A stretch of DNA of 64,000 bases from Bacteroidia bacterium (GTDB taxonomy: Bacteria; Bacteroidota; Bacteroidia; J057), in contig JAIBAH010000009.1 in the NCBI GenBank assembly GCA_019695295.1, forward strand, positions 1-64,000, written 5' to 3'. Position 1 is the first letter of the stretch. Every line of letters starts with the position of its first letter. The notes below the pieces were generated by a model. It made no database searches, was not told where the DNA came from, and saw nothing but the letters and a program-made list of their open reading frames with translations. Below are positions 18,573-26,893 of this stretch, piece by piece. The position numbers and the translations under genes are program-made.

Positions 18573-18594
18573 CTCTTTTGATAAAGCAAAAGAG
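18573..18594 (-). terminator. Terminator after the wecA-like/SDR/Sm-like operon
   Basis: Perfect 8-bp stem CTCTTTTG/CAAAAGAG with a 6-nt loop. On the minus strand it is followed by AGAATTTATCC. It separates the 82-residue gene from the von Willebrand A-like gene and supports the start of the latter at 18517. Confidence 0.6.
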
Positions 18595-18672
18595 AATCAC
18601 CGGTTCATACTCATAATACGAATGAAACCGTTTTTTAGTTTTATCTATAGCCCTGAATCTTAGGAAAAAACG

Positions 18673-18921
18673 TTACCAGTCTGCTTCATACTCTCTGATG
18701 ATTTCCCTGATCTGAGCAAAGGTAAAGGTGTGCGTATTTCTTTTGAGATTATACCAGAATGCTCCTTTTGAAACGAGGGATATCGTATTGTTTTCTGATT
18801 CAGAGACTTTCCCTGCAAAGGTTTCTCCTGTCCATAAAATTATCTGAACTTCTTTACCTGCAAGGGATTTTGATTTTTGAGCGAGAGTGTCGCCCTGAAT
18901 TCTTTCTTGTCTTTTACCCAT
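18673..18921 (-). CDS. 82-residue protein with an Sm/LSm-like sequence pattern
   Basis: A small, charged protein of unknown function. After a short basic N-terminus, residues 23-75 read as five predicted beta strands. The first strands (GKEVQIILWTGETFAGKV) match the Sm1 style: hydrophobic alternation, then D/T-G, then F-x-G. A later segment (NTHTFTFAQIREI) could be the short Sm2 strands. This is a fold guess by eye, not a family match. The gene starts 12 bp after the short-chain dehydrogenase stop and ends before a terminator, so it is the last gene of a three-gene operon with the wecA-like transferase. If it is Sm-like it could bind RNA or assemble as a ring, but no evidence goes beyond the pattern. 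Confidence 0.6.
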   Translation of the reverse strand: MGKRQERIQGDTLAQKSKSLAGKEVQIILWTGETFAGKVSESENNTISLVSKGAFWYNLKRNTHTFTFAQIREIIREYEADW

Positions 18922-18933
18922 ATAGTTGTGTGT

Positions 18934-19629
18934 TTAAATATCTCCTTCGAGAGGTCTTATAATAATATCTTCTACTACGGTTCTGTTGCTCACAGTACAA
19001 CTGTTCCATACGATGCTGCTGATGTCCTCTGGTGCAATAAACCGGGATTCGGGCAAATCGGTACCTGCCCAGGAATCGGTGAGCACTGCTCCGGGCAAAA
19101 TATTCACTACCCGGATTCCATGCGGTTTCATTTCCTCCCTTAATACCTTTCCAAAACCGAGCATTGCAAATTTTGAGATGCTGTAGCTTCCGCCGTTGGC
19201 GTAGGGGGTAATACTTGCAATACTGCAAATGTTTACGACTGTACCGGATTTTTTCTGAATCATAGGCGGGAGAAGGGTTTTGGTAAAATAATAAGCGCTG
19301 CTCAGGTTGGTTTTCATCAGGCTTTCAAATACTTCGTCTGCTTCGGAGTGTATCTGACCGGGCTGAAAAGTTCCGCCGTTATTGATGAGAATGTCTAAGG
19401 CTCCGTATTTTTGATTGATTTTTTCGGCAAGTGCTTTTACCTCTTCCTTCACCGCGATATCGCACTGATAGGCATCTATGCCCGGCATGACTGTTTCCGC
19501 TTCTGTCAGTTTAAGGAGGTTACGCCCGCAAATGATTACCTGATAATGGTTCTGATAAAATATTTTTGCGATAGCGAGCCCGATTCCACGGGAAGCTCCG
19601 GATATGAAAACAACAGGTTTTTGATTCAT
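18934..19629 (-). CDS. Short-chain dehydrogenase/reductase
   Basis: A 231-residue classical SDR. The cofactor-binding motif GASRGIG lies near residue 11 and the structural motif NNGG near 85. The catalytic Ser is in VNICSIAS, with Tyr149 and Lys153 in YSISK. It should be an NAD(P)-dependent oxidoreductase; the closest subgroups by eye are FabG-like and sepiapterin-reductase-like enzymes, so the substrate is open. It begins 23 bp after the wecA-like gene stop and is followed after 12 bp by the 82-residue gene, all in one operon. Confidence 0.88.
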   Translation of the reverse strand: MNQKPVVFISGASRGIGLAIAKIFYQNHYQVIICGRNLLKLTEAETVMPGIDAYQCDIAVKEEVKALAEKINQKYGALDILINNGGTFQPGQIHSEADEVFESLMKTNLSSAYYFTKTLLPPMIQKKSGTVVNICSIASITPYANGGSYSISKFAMLGFGKVLREEMKPHGIRVVNILPGAVLTDSWAGTDLPESRFIAPEDISSIVWNSCTVSNRTVVEDIIIRPLEGDI

Positions 19630-19652
19630 AGAAGTCTCAGCAGTTAAAGGTA

Positions 19653-20786
19653 TTATTTAGGTGGTTGTAAATTATGTTTTTCAGCGATTCTCTGGAGCCT
19701 CATTTTTTCCCGTGAAGCCAGCAGGTCTTTTATTTTTCCTATTTTCAGTCCTTTTTGATAAAGGTAGATAAATACAGAAAATACAATTACCGGATACAAT
19801 GTAAAAATCACAGTATAAGCCGTTGTCCAGTTAGGAATCAGATTATAAGCCAGAAGTGCCATGCCGCCGGAAACGAGGGATAAGGTACCCAAAACTACCG
19901 GTACCATATTTTCCGGAACGCCGATATGGACTAAATGATGAGTAGTGTGGTCCCGGCCTCCCTGAAATGGAGAAACGCCTCTTCTGAGTCTTGCTACGGT
20001 TACAAAAGAGGTGTCGAGGATAGGTACCATAAAGGTCATGAATGGAATGAGTCCTTTTCTTACAAAGTCCACATTATCCGGAGTCGTTTTGATATTCCAG
20101 AAAAAGACGATACCAGTATATGCCAGCACGAGCCCTACAAACATACTGCCTGTGTCTCCCATATACACTTTGGACGGACGCCAGTTCAGATACAGAAATC
20201 CAATAAAGCTACCGGCAATAATAATGAGGATATAATAAATATTAAAAGGACAGATTACGGTAACGGACATTCCGAGGGTAATGCAGATAATGGACAAAGA
20301 AACGGTGGTCGTTACCGCATCCATATTGTCAAGCATATTCAGGCTGTTCATCATCGCTACTACCCAGAAGATTGTAAGTCCCCAATCCAGAATCTGAATA
20401 TCAAAATACCGTATCTGTATCCCGAATGCTATGAGAATTATCCCGCAAATGACCTGGCCGATAAACTTCATTCCGGGCCTTGTATTAAATGCGTCATCTG
20501 CCAGACCAATAAAAAAAGCCAGTGTTCCGCTTGCAAAGAGTGCAAGATAGTTTTTGGTGGTTTCCTGATTGAGTACACTTGTGTTGATAAGGAGCAGAAT
20601 TATCGTTCCCAGCAGGAAGGTAATATAAAAAGCAATTCCCCCCGTCGTGGGTTTTGATGTACTTCCCCATCTCACTCCGGTATTTACCTGTCGGCTTGCC
20701 ACACCAAAATTTTTGGTCAGACGAAGTAGTATCACGTTTAAAAAAAACGAGAACATAATCGCCGATATCAGAAAAATAATACTCAC
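19653..20786 (-). CDS. MraY/WecA-family undecaprenyl-phosphate sugar-1-phosphate transferase
   Basis: A polytopic membrane enzyme of about 377 residues with ten or more hydrophobic segments. It transfers a hexosamine-1-phosphate from a UDP-sugar to undecaprenyl phosphate, the first step of surface glycan assembly. Family motifs are present: LADDAFN (metal-site Asp pair), NMLDNMDAV, MGDTGSM and the cytoplasmic histidine motif DHTTHHL. I place the start at the GTG at 20786. The in-frame TTG at 20825 lies inside the -7 box of the promoter and cannot be translated from that transcript. It heads an operon with an SDR and the 82-residue protein. It resembles WecA/TagO/GT4 proteins more than MraY. 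Confidence 0.88.
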   Translation of the reverse strand: MSIIFLISAIMFSFFLNVILLRLTKNFGVASRQVNTGVRWGSTSKPTTGGIAFYITFLLGTIILLLINTSVLNQETTKNYLALFASGTLAFFIGLADDAFNTRPGMKFIGQVICGIILIAFGIQIRYFDIQILDWGLTIFWVVAMMNSLNMLDNMDAVTTTVSLSIICITLGMSVTVICPFNIYYILIIIAGSFIGFLYLNWRPSKVYMGDTGSMFVGLVLAYTGIVFFWNIKTTPDNVDFVRKGLIPFMTFMVPILDTSFVTVARLRRGVSPFQGGRDHTTHHLVHIGVPENMVPVVLGTLSLVSGGMALLAYNLIPNWTTAYTVIFTLYPVIVFSVFIYLYQKGLKIGKIKDLLASREKMRLQRIAEKHNLQPPK

Positions 20787-20822
20787 TTTTGTAGTTAATT
20801 TATAATTTAGCTGTTTTCGCTG

Positions 20823-20853
20823 CAAAGGTAATATTTTAAGAGATAAATTCCAA
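20823..20853 (-). promoter_or_regulatory. Promoter of the wecA-like operon
   Basis: Minus-strand TACCTTTG (20830-20823) and TTG (20853-20851) are separated by exactly 20 bp, the same arrangement as at both tRNA genes. It fixes the transcript start and thereby the GTG start at 20786. Confidence 0.75.
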
Positions 20854-21039
20854 TTCTGGGTAATCTGTTTAGCAGATATTCTTTTTTTGTTTAGCGGGTT
20901 TCAGGGGATTGTAATTCCATTATAGAGAACGGTTTTAGAGGTATGTCTCTGTTGACTGTACCTTCAGACGCATTCAAACCGGATATCAATATCTTTTTCT
21001 GGCTTGCTGAGGTTAAGTCAGAATGAGCTAACATCCCAA

Positions 21040-21510
21040 TCATTGTGTTCTCTCATTTTCATTTTTCTTTTTGACATACACCTCTTTCTCTACCTCAGCC
21101 ACTATATTTCCGTCCAGGTCTGTGACCGTAGTTTTGAAATGATAGGTTTTTTTCTGTACAGTATCAATTTCGGTTTTGATGGCTGCAAGCGTTTCCTCCG
21201 TAAGGTGAAACTCTGCTTTGACATGGGTTTTTCCCGGACGAACAAACCGGATTTTTGCTCCTTTGTCCCATACGATATAATTCTCTCCCAGATAGTTCAG
21301 TACAATGAATACGAAAAACGGGTCGCACATTGCATACAATGAACCTCCGAAATGTGTACCAAAAAGGTTACGGTTATACCATCTCAGTTTCATTCCTACT
21401 GTAAAATGGGTCATCTCCGGATTGCTCCTTTCCACATAAATACCTGCACCGAGATAAGGCGGATAGATACCTACATTTCGGATGAGAAATTTTTTAAAGG
21501 AAAAGGTCAT
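21040..21510 (-). CDS. DUF4442-type hotdog-fold protein (thioesterase-like)
   Basis: A 156-residue soluble protein. The central segment WYNRNLFGTHFGGSLYAMCD and the following helix, then strands with VWDKGAKIRFVRPGKT, fit the DUF4442 group of hotdog proteins, which relate to acyl-CoA thioesterases. Characteristic are the N-R-N-x-x-G-T-x-F-G-G turn and the Asp at the end of the helix. It would act on an acyl thioester in the cytoplasm, with substrate unknown. It lies 76 bp downstream of the iron-sulfur protein gene on the same strand, possibly as a second gene of that transcript. Confidence 0.75.
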   Translation of the reverse strand: MTFSFKKFLIRNVGIYPPYLGAGIYVERSNPEMTHFTVGMKLRWYNRNLFGTHFGGSLYAMCDPFFVFIVLNYLGENYIVWDKGAKIRFVRPGKTHVKAEFHLTEETLAAIKTEIDTVQKKTYHFKTTVTDLDGNIVAEVEKEVYVKKKNENERTQ

Positions 21511-21586
21511 CGTTTCTATCTGTCACTGACAGGGTAAGATATTGTAATGCGTTGATATTCAAGTTTAAAAAAAGACATTTTAGGGA

Positions 21587-22384
21587 TTATCCTTTTTTCA
21601 TATCTTTGACCACAATTTCGGCGAGGTCAAGCACTGCAATTTCCTGCTCTTTTTCAAAATGTTTTACACCGTCACTCATCATCGTCATACAAAACGGACA
21701 AGCGACGGCAAGTACTTTCGCATTGGTTGCCAGTAAATCTTCTGTTCTTTCGATATTTACTTCTTTGTTTCCTTTTTCTGCATCTTTGAACATCTGAGCC
21801 CCTCCTGCTCCGCAGCAAAGGCCGGTAGTACGGCAACGCTTCATCTCGACGAGGTCAGCGTCAAGGGCTTCAAGTATGGCACGGGGGGCTTCATACACAT
21901 TATTGGCACGTCCGAGATAGCAGGAATCGTGGTAAGTGATTTTTTTGCCTTTAAAATCCCCGTTTTCTTTCATTTTGATTTTGCCTTCATTGATTAACTG
22001 CTGCAAAAACTGACTGTGATGAATCACATCATAATTCCCGCCTGAGTCGGGGTACTCATTTTTGAGGGTATTAAAACAATGCGGACAGGCCGTAATGATT
22101 TTTTTTACTTTGTACATGTCCAGAGTGGCGATATTCTGCTGTGCCTGCATCTGAAACAGAAATTCATTTCCGGCTCTTTTGGCGGGGTCTCCCGTACACG
22201 TTTCTTCAGGGCCCAAAACAGCGTAGTCTATTTTCAGGATTGTAAGAATCTGAATCATGGCTTTAGTAACTCTCTGATAACGAGAATCAAAAGCTCCTGC
22301 ACATCCTACCCAAAATAAATACTCCGGAGTTTTCCCCTGAGCAGAAAGGTCCGCCATCAAAGGCACTTGAATCGGTTCAGCCAT
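21587..22384 (-). CDS. CCG-domain (Fe-S)-binding protein, heterodisulfide reductase/LutA-like
   Basis: A 265-residue protein with two cysteine-rich CCG domains. The first has WVGCAGAF, then TCTGDPA and ACPHCF; the second has HDSCYLG, LCCGAGG and ACPFCM. Such domains bind a non-cubane or cubane iron-sulfur cluster in HdrB, GlpC, LutA and related electron-transfer subunits. In the first domain the CCG motif is altered to C-T-G, as is common in this subgroup. Bacteroidota often pair it with a separate ferredoxin-type iron-sulfur protein, which is absent here. Its redox partner and substrate are unknown. A promoter with 19-bp spacing lies upstream (22416-22445). Confidence 0.85.
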   Translation of the reverse strand: MAEPIQVPLMADLSAQGKTPEYLFWVGCAGAFDSRYQRVTKAMIQILTILKIDYAVLGPEETCTGDPAKRAGNEFLFQMQAQQNIATLDMYKVKKIITACPHCFNTLKNEYPDSGGNYDVIHHSQFLQQLINEGKIKMKENGDFKGKKITYHDSCYLGRANNVYEAPRAILEALDADLVEMKRCRTTGLCCGAGGAQMFKDAEKGNKEVNIERTEDLLATNAKVLAVACPFCMTMMSDGVKHFEKEQEIAVLDLAEIVVKDMKKG

Positions 22385-22415
22385 ATTTTTTTAAAACGTT
22401 AGATGAATTTGTATG

Positions 22416-22445
22416 CAAAAATAGGAATTTCTCCTGTTTCTCCAA
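22416..22445 (-). promoter_or_regulatory. Promoter of the CCG-domain protein gene
   Basis: Minus-strand TATTTTTG (22423-22416) and TTG (22445-22443) with a 19-bp spacer, 32 bp upstream of the start codon. Confidence 0.5.
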
Positions 22446-22507
22446 TATTTTCCCTGAAATACTTTGCCCACAGGCTAAAAAATCTTTTTATTTTCTCCTG
22501 TTTTTAG

Positions 22508-22515
22508 TATGTTTG
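22508..22515 (+). promoter_or_regulatory. Putative -7 element of the NYN/cold-shock gene
   Basis: TATGTTTG, 19 bp before the start codon at 22535. No clear -33 element was found. The divergent promoter of the iron-sulfur protein gene lies about 70 bp away. Confidence 0.4.
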
Positions 22516-22534
22516 TGGCATTAAACCAAAAAAG

Positions 22535-23443
22535 ATGAATCAATTATTAAAAATCGGATTGTATTATGATGGAAATTATTTATCCAACGTAAGTAATTAT
22601 TATTATTTCCAGCATGCATTCAAGACAAGAATCAACATTGAGGGATTGCATGAATTTCTGATTCAAAAAATATCAGAACTGGAAGAAACAAAAAAACAAT
22701 ATTGTAAAATCACGGATGCTCACTATTTCAGAGGGAGGCTCAATGCTGCTGACGCCAAAGAAATGAACAAACTGTATCCTGACCGGGTGATTGATGATAT
22801 GCTCATGATGGAAAATGTGGTGGCTCATTATATGCCGCTTGTACCCAAAAAAGATGGACAAAAGGAAGAAAAAGGAATAGACGTACTTCTGGCGCTGGAG
22901 TGCCTCGAAAATGCACTTGCCCGTAAGTTTGATGTCCTGATACTTGTAGTTTGTGACAGTGACTATCTGCATCTTGTGCGCAAAATCAGTGCGCTGGGTA
23001 TCAGGGTAATGCTGCTGAGCTGGAATTTTCACTATGTGGACGATTTCGGGATAGAAAGAGGGACTTTTGCTTCCTGGGAACTGACCCGGGCCTGTAATTA
23101 TCCGATGATGATGCAGGAAATGATTGAAGAAGGAATTCTGAACGGGGATACACTGGTAAACAATATTTTTCGTCAGTACGAAACCAAACCCACGATTAAA
23201 CCCTCATTTGACCAGAATCCGAAAACCAGCATTATTGTCAATCTGAATAAAGAAAAAGGGTACGGATTCATTCAGTATCACCCTGACAATATCTTTTTTC
23301 ATTTTTCCCAGATAGCAGAAAGCGAAAGCGCAGAATTTCTTTTTGAGGGAGATACAATCGAGTTTTGTATAGGAACCAATGAAAGGGACGGGAAAAAAAT
23401 GGCCAAGAATATCCGGAAAATTCAACCGGCAGAGGATAATTAG
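22535..23443 (+). CDS. NYN (PIN-like) ribonuclease domain fused to a cold-shock domain
   Basis: A 302-residue cytoplasmic protein in two parts. Residues 1-200 form a NYN/LabA-like domain. The acidic metal-binding residues Asp12 (YYDGNY), Asp116 (KGIDVLLALE) and Asp141/Asp143 (CDSDYLHLV) stand at the places used by PIN-type nucleases. Residues 231-300 form a cold-shock domain with RNP1-like KGYGFI (241-246) and RNP2-like FFHFS (254-258), which bind single-stranded nucleic acid. The fusion suggests an RNA-degrading or RNA-processing enzyme that carries its own RNA-binding module. It is transcribed alone and divergently from the iron-sulfur protein gene. The target RNA is unknown. Confidence 0.88.
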   Translation: MNQLLKIGLYYDGNYLSNVSNYYYFQHAFKTRINIEGLHEFLIQKISELEETKKQYCKITDAHYFRGRLNAADAKEMNKLYPDRVIDDMLMMENVVAHYMPLVPKKDGQKEEKGIDVLLALECLENALARKFDVLILVVCDSDYLHLVRKISALGIRVMLLSWNFHYVDDFGIERGTFASWELTRACNYPMMMQEMIEEGILNGDTLVNNIFRQYETKPTIKPSFDQNPKTSIIVNLNKEKGYGFIQYHPDNIFFHFSQIAESESAEFLFEGDTIEFCIGTNERDGKKMAKNIRKIQPAEDN

Positions 23444-23627
23444 ACTGGGGCGTAAACGGATTTGCAACGAAAAGAAACGTTTTACCGTATGATTTTCCTG
23501 CAACTGTTTGTATCCGGGAAAAAGAAGAAGGGGAAATCAATCCTTTTAATCCGGAGAATAGTTTTTAGGAAATTCGTAATTAGTTTTTAATAAAAAAATA
23601 ATCAAATACAGAATATTAATGGGAATA

Positions 23628-25571
23628 ATGAAAAGAGCCACTTTTTTTGCAGGAGCTATGTTTCTTTTTCTGCAAGGGTTTTCTCAGTTTGCGTGGGAAA
23701 AATATTATGGGGGAAGCGAATTTGATGTGGCTAAAAAAGTAATACAGACTTCCGATGGAAATCTGGTTATCCTGGCAGAAGAGAGCTCTCCGGACGGCGT
23801 GGCGGGGTATAATTCAGGCGGGAGAGATGTTGTAATCTTTAAATGTACTCAGGAAGGGGATATCCTCTGGAGCAACCGCCTGGGTGGTACCGGAAATGAA
23901 GACGCAGGAGATGTCATTATAACCTCAGACGGAGGGTTTGCAGTGGTGGGCACTACCGATTCCCCGGAAGGAGATGTCAGGACAAGAGGAGGCGAAATGG
24001 ATTTGTTTCTGGCAAAACTGACGAAGGACGGTGTACTCGAATGGACAAAATCCTACGGAGGAGGAAATAACGACAGGGGATTTTGTGTACTGGAATTGTA
24101 TGACAAAGGGTTTTTGCTGGGAGGAGAAACAGGCTCACGCGACGGTACCATGCAAATGCCGCCTTTGGGAGGAATTGACGGGTGGATTGCGCGGCTCGAC
24201 AATAAGGGAAAACTCATCTGGGAAAGACGGTACGGAGGAGCTGCGATAGACAAAGTCAATAAAATCATGGAACTCAGCCCGAATGAAATCCGGCATGATT
24301 ACCGGATTCTGGCTACTTCTATGTCTAAGGACAATCATGTACCCGACAATTCCGGAAAGCAGGATATCTGGGTTTTTAATATAGACGAATATGGCCGCCT
24401 GGTAGGCTGGAACAGAACCTACGGAGGAGAAGAGGATGAAGAAGCCCAAAACTGTTTTTTCAATACTCAGGATTCGAGTCTGACGATGGCAGGAACAAGT
24501 TTCTCTCAGACCGGAGGCTTCTCCGCTCAGCAGGGATTAGGGGATATCTGGCTGTTTCAGATTGATAAGGTGGGCGATCAGGCTTTCGGGTATTTGTACG
24601 GAGGTACGAAGCAGGAAGGCGCAACCGGCTTGATTAAAACCATGGATGGAGGGTTTCTGCTTACGGGGATGACGCAGTCCAAAGACGGGGATATAGGCCC
24701 CACCAAAGGTGGATACGACGGATATCTGCTCAAAACGGACAATCAGGGCAAAAAGAAATGGCTGAAAACGAAAGGCTATGAAAAAAAGGACTTTTTGTAT
24801 GCTTCCATTGAATCTGCAAACGGGGGATATCTGAGTCTCGGAACATCGGAGCTCACCAATAACGCCGCTCAGTTGATGGAGCATAACGGGAAATATGATA
24901 TATGGCTGACGTGTTATAAGGATTCTGCAAAACAAGAATCTACTATACCGGTACTGGCGGGAAACGTGATTGATAAAACGACCCGTAAACCCATGAAGGT
25001 GTATATCAAACTCATCAACAGTGAAAACCTTGATTCCCTGCAATCGGTTTCTACTAATCCTGATAACGGAGAATACCTGATGGTACTTCCGAAAAAAGGA
25101 AATGTCAGCTTTGTTACCCTCAAGCCGGGGTATTTGTTTTACGGAGGAGATTTAAGTCTTGAAATTCTGGCCTCAAAACCCAATCCGGTAGTCAGAAGAA
25201 ATATCGAGATGGAGCCGATTACACAAGGAATGACAGTCAATCTTCATAAGGTATATTTCAATAGTGCCGATTCCCGGCCAACGGCAGAATCCTATTCTGA
25301 GCTGGAGCGGTTTGCTACTTTTCTGAAGTTAAATCCCAAAGTGAAAATTACACTCTACGGATATGCAAGTTTTCAGGACGACGGAACCGACAAAGGCAAT
25401 CTTTCCCTTAACCGGGCTCTTTCGGTGAAGTCTTACCTTACAAAGAGAGGAATCCGGGAGGATAGAGTTCAGGCTGCCGCAGGAGATATCAACAAACAGC
25501 TTTTTATGGATACAGGAGCCGAAGCACAGCGTAAAAACAGAAGAGTGGAGTTTACGATTACTTCCATCTGA
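23628..25571 (+). CDS. Exported beta-propeller-like repeat protein with C-terminal OmpA domain
   Basis: About 647 residues from the ATG at 23628, which gives a clean signal peptide (MKRATFFAGAMFLFLQGFSQ); an ATG nine bases earlier is possible. Residues 20-440 contain about seven repeats of W-x-K/R-x-YGG, then D-G-G-F/Y, then D-x-W-L/I-x-K-L, a propeller-like series common in Bacteroidota. A carboxypeptidase-regulatory-like domain lies at about 450-535 (AGNVIDKTTRKPMKVYIKL). The C-terminus (about 540-647) is an OmpA/MotB-type peptidoglycan-binding domain ending in NRRVEF. The protein would be attached to the cell wall from the outer membrane or periplasm; similar proteins accompany T9SS or gliding functions. 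It is monocistronic. Confidence 0.82.
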   Translation: MKRATFFAGAMFLFLQGFSQFAWEKYYGGSEFDVAKKVIQTSDGNLVILAEESSPDGVAGYNSGGRDVVIFKCTQEGDILWSNRLGGTGNEDAGDVIITSDGGFAVVGTTDSPEGDVRTRGGEMDLFLAKLTKDGVLEWTKSYGGGNNDRGFCVLELYDKGFLLGGETGSRDGTMQMPPLGGIDGWIARLDNKGKLIWERRYGGAAIDKVNKIMELSPNEIRHDYRILATSMSKDNHVPDNSGKQDIWVFNIDEYGRLVGWNRTYGGEEDEEAQNCFFNTQDSSLTMAGTSFSQTGGFSAQQGLGDIWLFQIDKVGDQAFGYLYGGTKQEGATGLIKTMDGGFLLTGMTQSKDGDIGPTKGGYDGYLLKTDNQGKKKWLKTKGYEKKDFLYASIESANGGYLSLGTSELTNNAAQLMEHNGKYDIWLTCYKDSAKQESTIPVLAGNVIDKTTRKPMKVYIKLINSENLDSLQSVSTNPDNGEYLMVLPKKGNVSFVTLKPGYLFYGGDLSLEILASKPNPVVRRNIEMEPITQGMTVNLHKVYFNSADSRPTAESYSELERFATFLKLNPKVKITLYGYASFQDDGTDKGNLSLNRALSVKSYLTKRGIREDRVQAAAGDINKQLFMDTGAEAQRKNRRVEFTITSI

Positions 25572-25588
25572 TACCTGGGAGAAGCAGT

Positions 25589-25615
25589 TTCTCGCAGAGT
25601 CGCAAAGACGCTAAG
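25589..25615. repeat. Short dispersed repeat of the CGCAAAG type
   Basis: The segment TTCTCGCAGAGTCGCAAAG and the following bases match the style of the repeated units at 57896-58017. Such GCG/AAAG-rich units recur in intergenic DNA of many bacterial genomes. Confidence 0.4.
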
Positions 25616-25647
25616 CCTGTTGAGTGGAATGTATTCTCCTTTACATG

Positions 25648-25687
25648 AAAAAAACGGGCAATGAACTGAATCATTTCCCGTTTTTTT
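25648..25687. terminator. Bidirectional terminator between convergent genes
   Basis: Stem of seven A plus CGGG (25648-25658) paired with CCCG plus seven T (25677-25687), with further ATGA/TCAT pairing inside. It serves the OmpA-domain gene (plus) and the T9SS cargo gene (minus). Confidence 0.8.
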
Positions 25688-25716
25688 GTGGTATAAAAAA
25701 CAGATAAATCCGGTCT

Positions 25717-26799
25717 TTAGTCTCTGACGACGGAAAGGCTACCGGTAAATACCTGATTCGAGCCGGATAATTTCACGAAATACAGCCCGGGCTGAAGTCC
25801 TTCCACATTAAGAGAAGTCTGCTGCTGATTGCTGAGAGACTGTGTCATCAGGCATTTTCCCTCTGTGCTCCATACTTCCAGCACTGCATTTTTACCCAAA
25901 GCGGCTTCCCAGTTAATCTCTACTTTATTCTGTGCGGGGTTTGGATATACATTAGCTGCAATTTGTTGATATTGTGGTGTAATACCCACGTATGGGACAT
26001 TTCTTACGGTATCTCTGTAGGTGATGCTCTGAACGTTTTCCTGCCCGAAAAACTGAACTACGTTAATCTGCATTACCGGTACTTTTTCTCCGTTTGCAAG
26101 CCATTTGTAGTTGGTACTGGGGTTTCTGGGCTGGGCAAAATTCATTCCGTTGTAGGAAATGGAATCATAGCCGGTGATATCAGTTTTTACCCTGAGTGCC
26201 TGAAATTGTTTGTAGGGAGTAACGATTGTACCCCATCCGTCGGCATGATTAATCCGGGTCTGATGCTGCTCAATATAGGCAAAACCTGTGATATTCAGGA
26301 TAGCAGTTGAAACGGAAGTATCTTTATCGTTGAAATTCAGCGGGAAATTATATACTACGTCTTTGGGGTTATTTACCAGAGACAACGGAAAAGGGCTGCC
26401 GCTGACAGTTCCTCCGTATCCGAGTCTTTCGTACTTTGTGGAAGAATTTTTGAAAAACTCATATCCGGCATCAATCGTAACTCCACCCGGTCCGCCGCCG
26501 CCCGGTCCGCCTACAGGCAAAGGTCGTGCAACCGTAGCACCGGTAAAGGACAACTGATACTGGAAAGGCACTGTAGTAAAAGTATCCACTCGCTGAAATC
26601 GCGGCTGAAGATAGGAGTAATCCCAGCTTGCATTGGCACCCGTAGTGATATAATCAATTCCGATTGCAGATACAGAGTCGGGTAGGGTAAATCGAGGCAA
26701 TAATCCCGGAACGGGCATATCCGCAGAGGTAATCGTTACCTGAGCATTTGCACCTAAAACGCAGATTGCCAGTAATAAAAACAAGTAAATTTTTTTCAT
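25717..26799 (-). CDS. Secreted protein with T9SS type A sorting domain
   Basis: A 360-residue exported protein of unknown function. It has a signal peptide (MKKIYLFLLLAICVLGANAQ), a beta-rich body without recognised domain, and a Gly/Pro-rich stretch near residue 95 (GGPGGGGPGG). A C-terminal sorting domain of about 75 residues begins near NVYPNPAQNKVEINW and ends FTGSLSVV. This is the standard cargo layout of the type IX secretion system, so the protein should be secreted or surface-anchored after cleavage by PorU. Many related Bacteroidota proteins are known only as T9SS-sorted hypothetical proteins. It is monocistronic and convergent with the OmpA-domain gene. Confidence 0.82.
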   Translation of the reverse strand: MKKIYLFLLLAICVLGANAQVTITSADMPVPGLLPRFTLPDSVSAIGIDYITTGANASWDYSYLQPRFQRVDTFTTVPFQYQLSFTGATVARPLPVGGPGGGGPGGVTIDAGYEFFKNSSTKYERLGYGGTVSGSPFPLSLVNNPKDVVYNFPLNFNDKDTSVSTAILNITGFAYIEQHQTRINHADGWGTIVTPYKQFQALRVKTDITGYDSISYNGMNFAQPRNPSTNYKWLANGEKVPVMQINVVQFFGQENVQSITYRDTVRNVPYVGITPQYQQIAANVYPNPAQNKVEINWEAALGKNAVLEVWSTEGKCLMTQSLSNQQQTSLNVEGLQPGLYFVKLSGSNQVFTGSLSVVRD

Positions 26800-26893
26800 A
26801 CAAATAGAATGAGATATTTAAAGATTATGTTTAACTAAACGAAGAAGAACGGATAAAAGTAGTTTTTGTTTCCGTTTATAAAATGAAATGCTT

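Noticed and set aside
18514-18589. N-terminal extension of the von Willebrand A-like protein
   Set aside because: The extension overlaps a terminator hairpin and precedes a clear signal peptide, so the start at 18517 is preferred.
19935-20657. 240-codon plus-strand frame
   Set aside because: Antisense to the wecA-like gene, and without the features of a membrane protein or any known domain.
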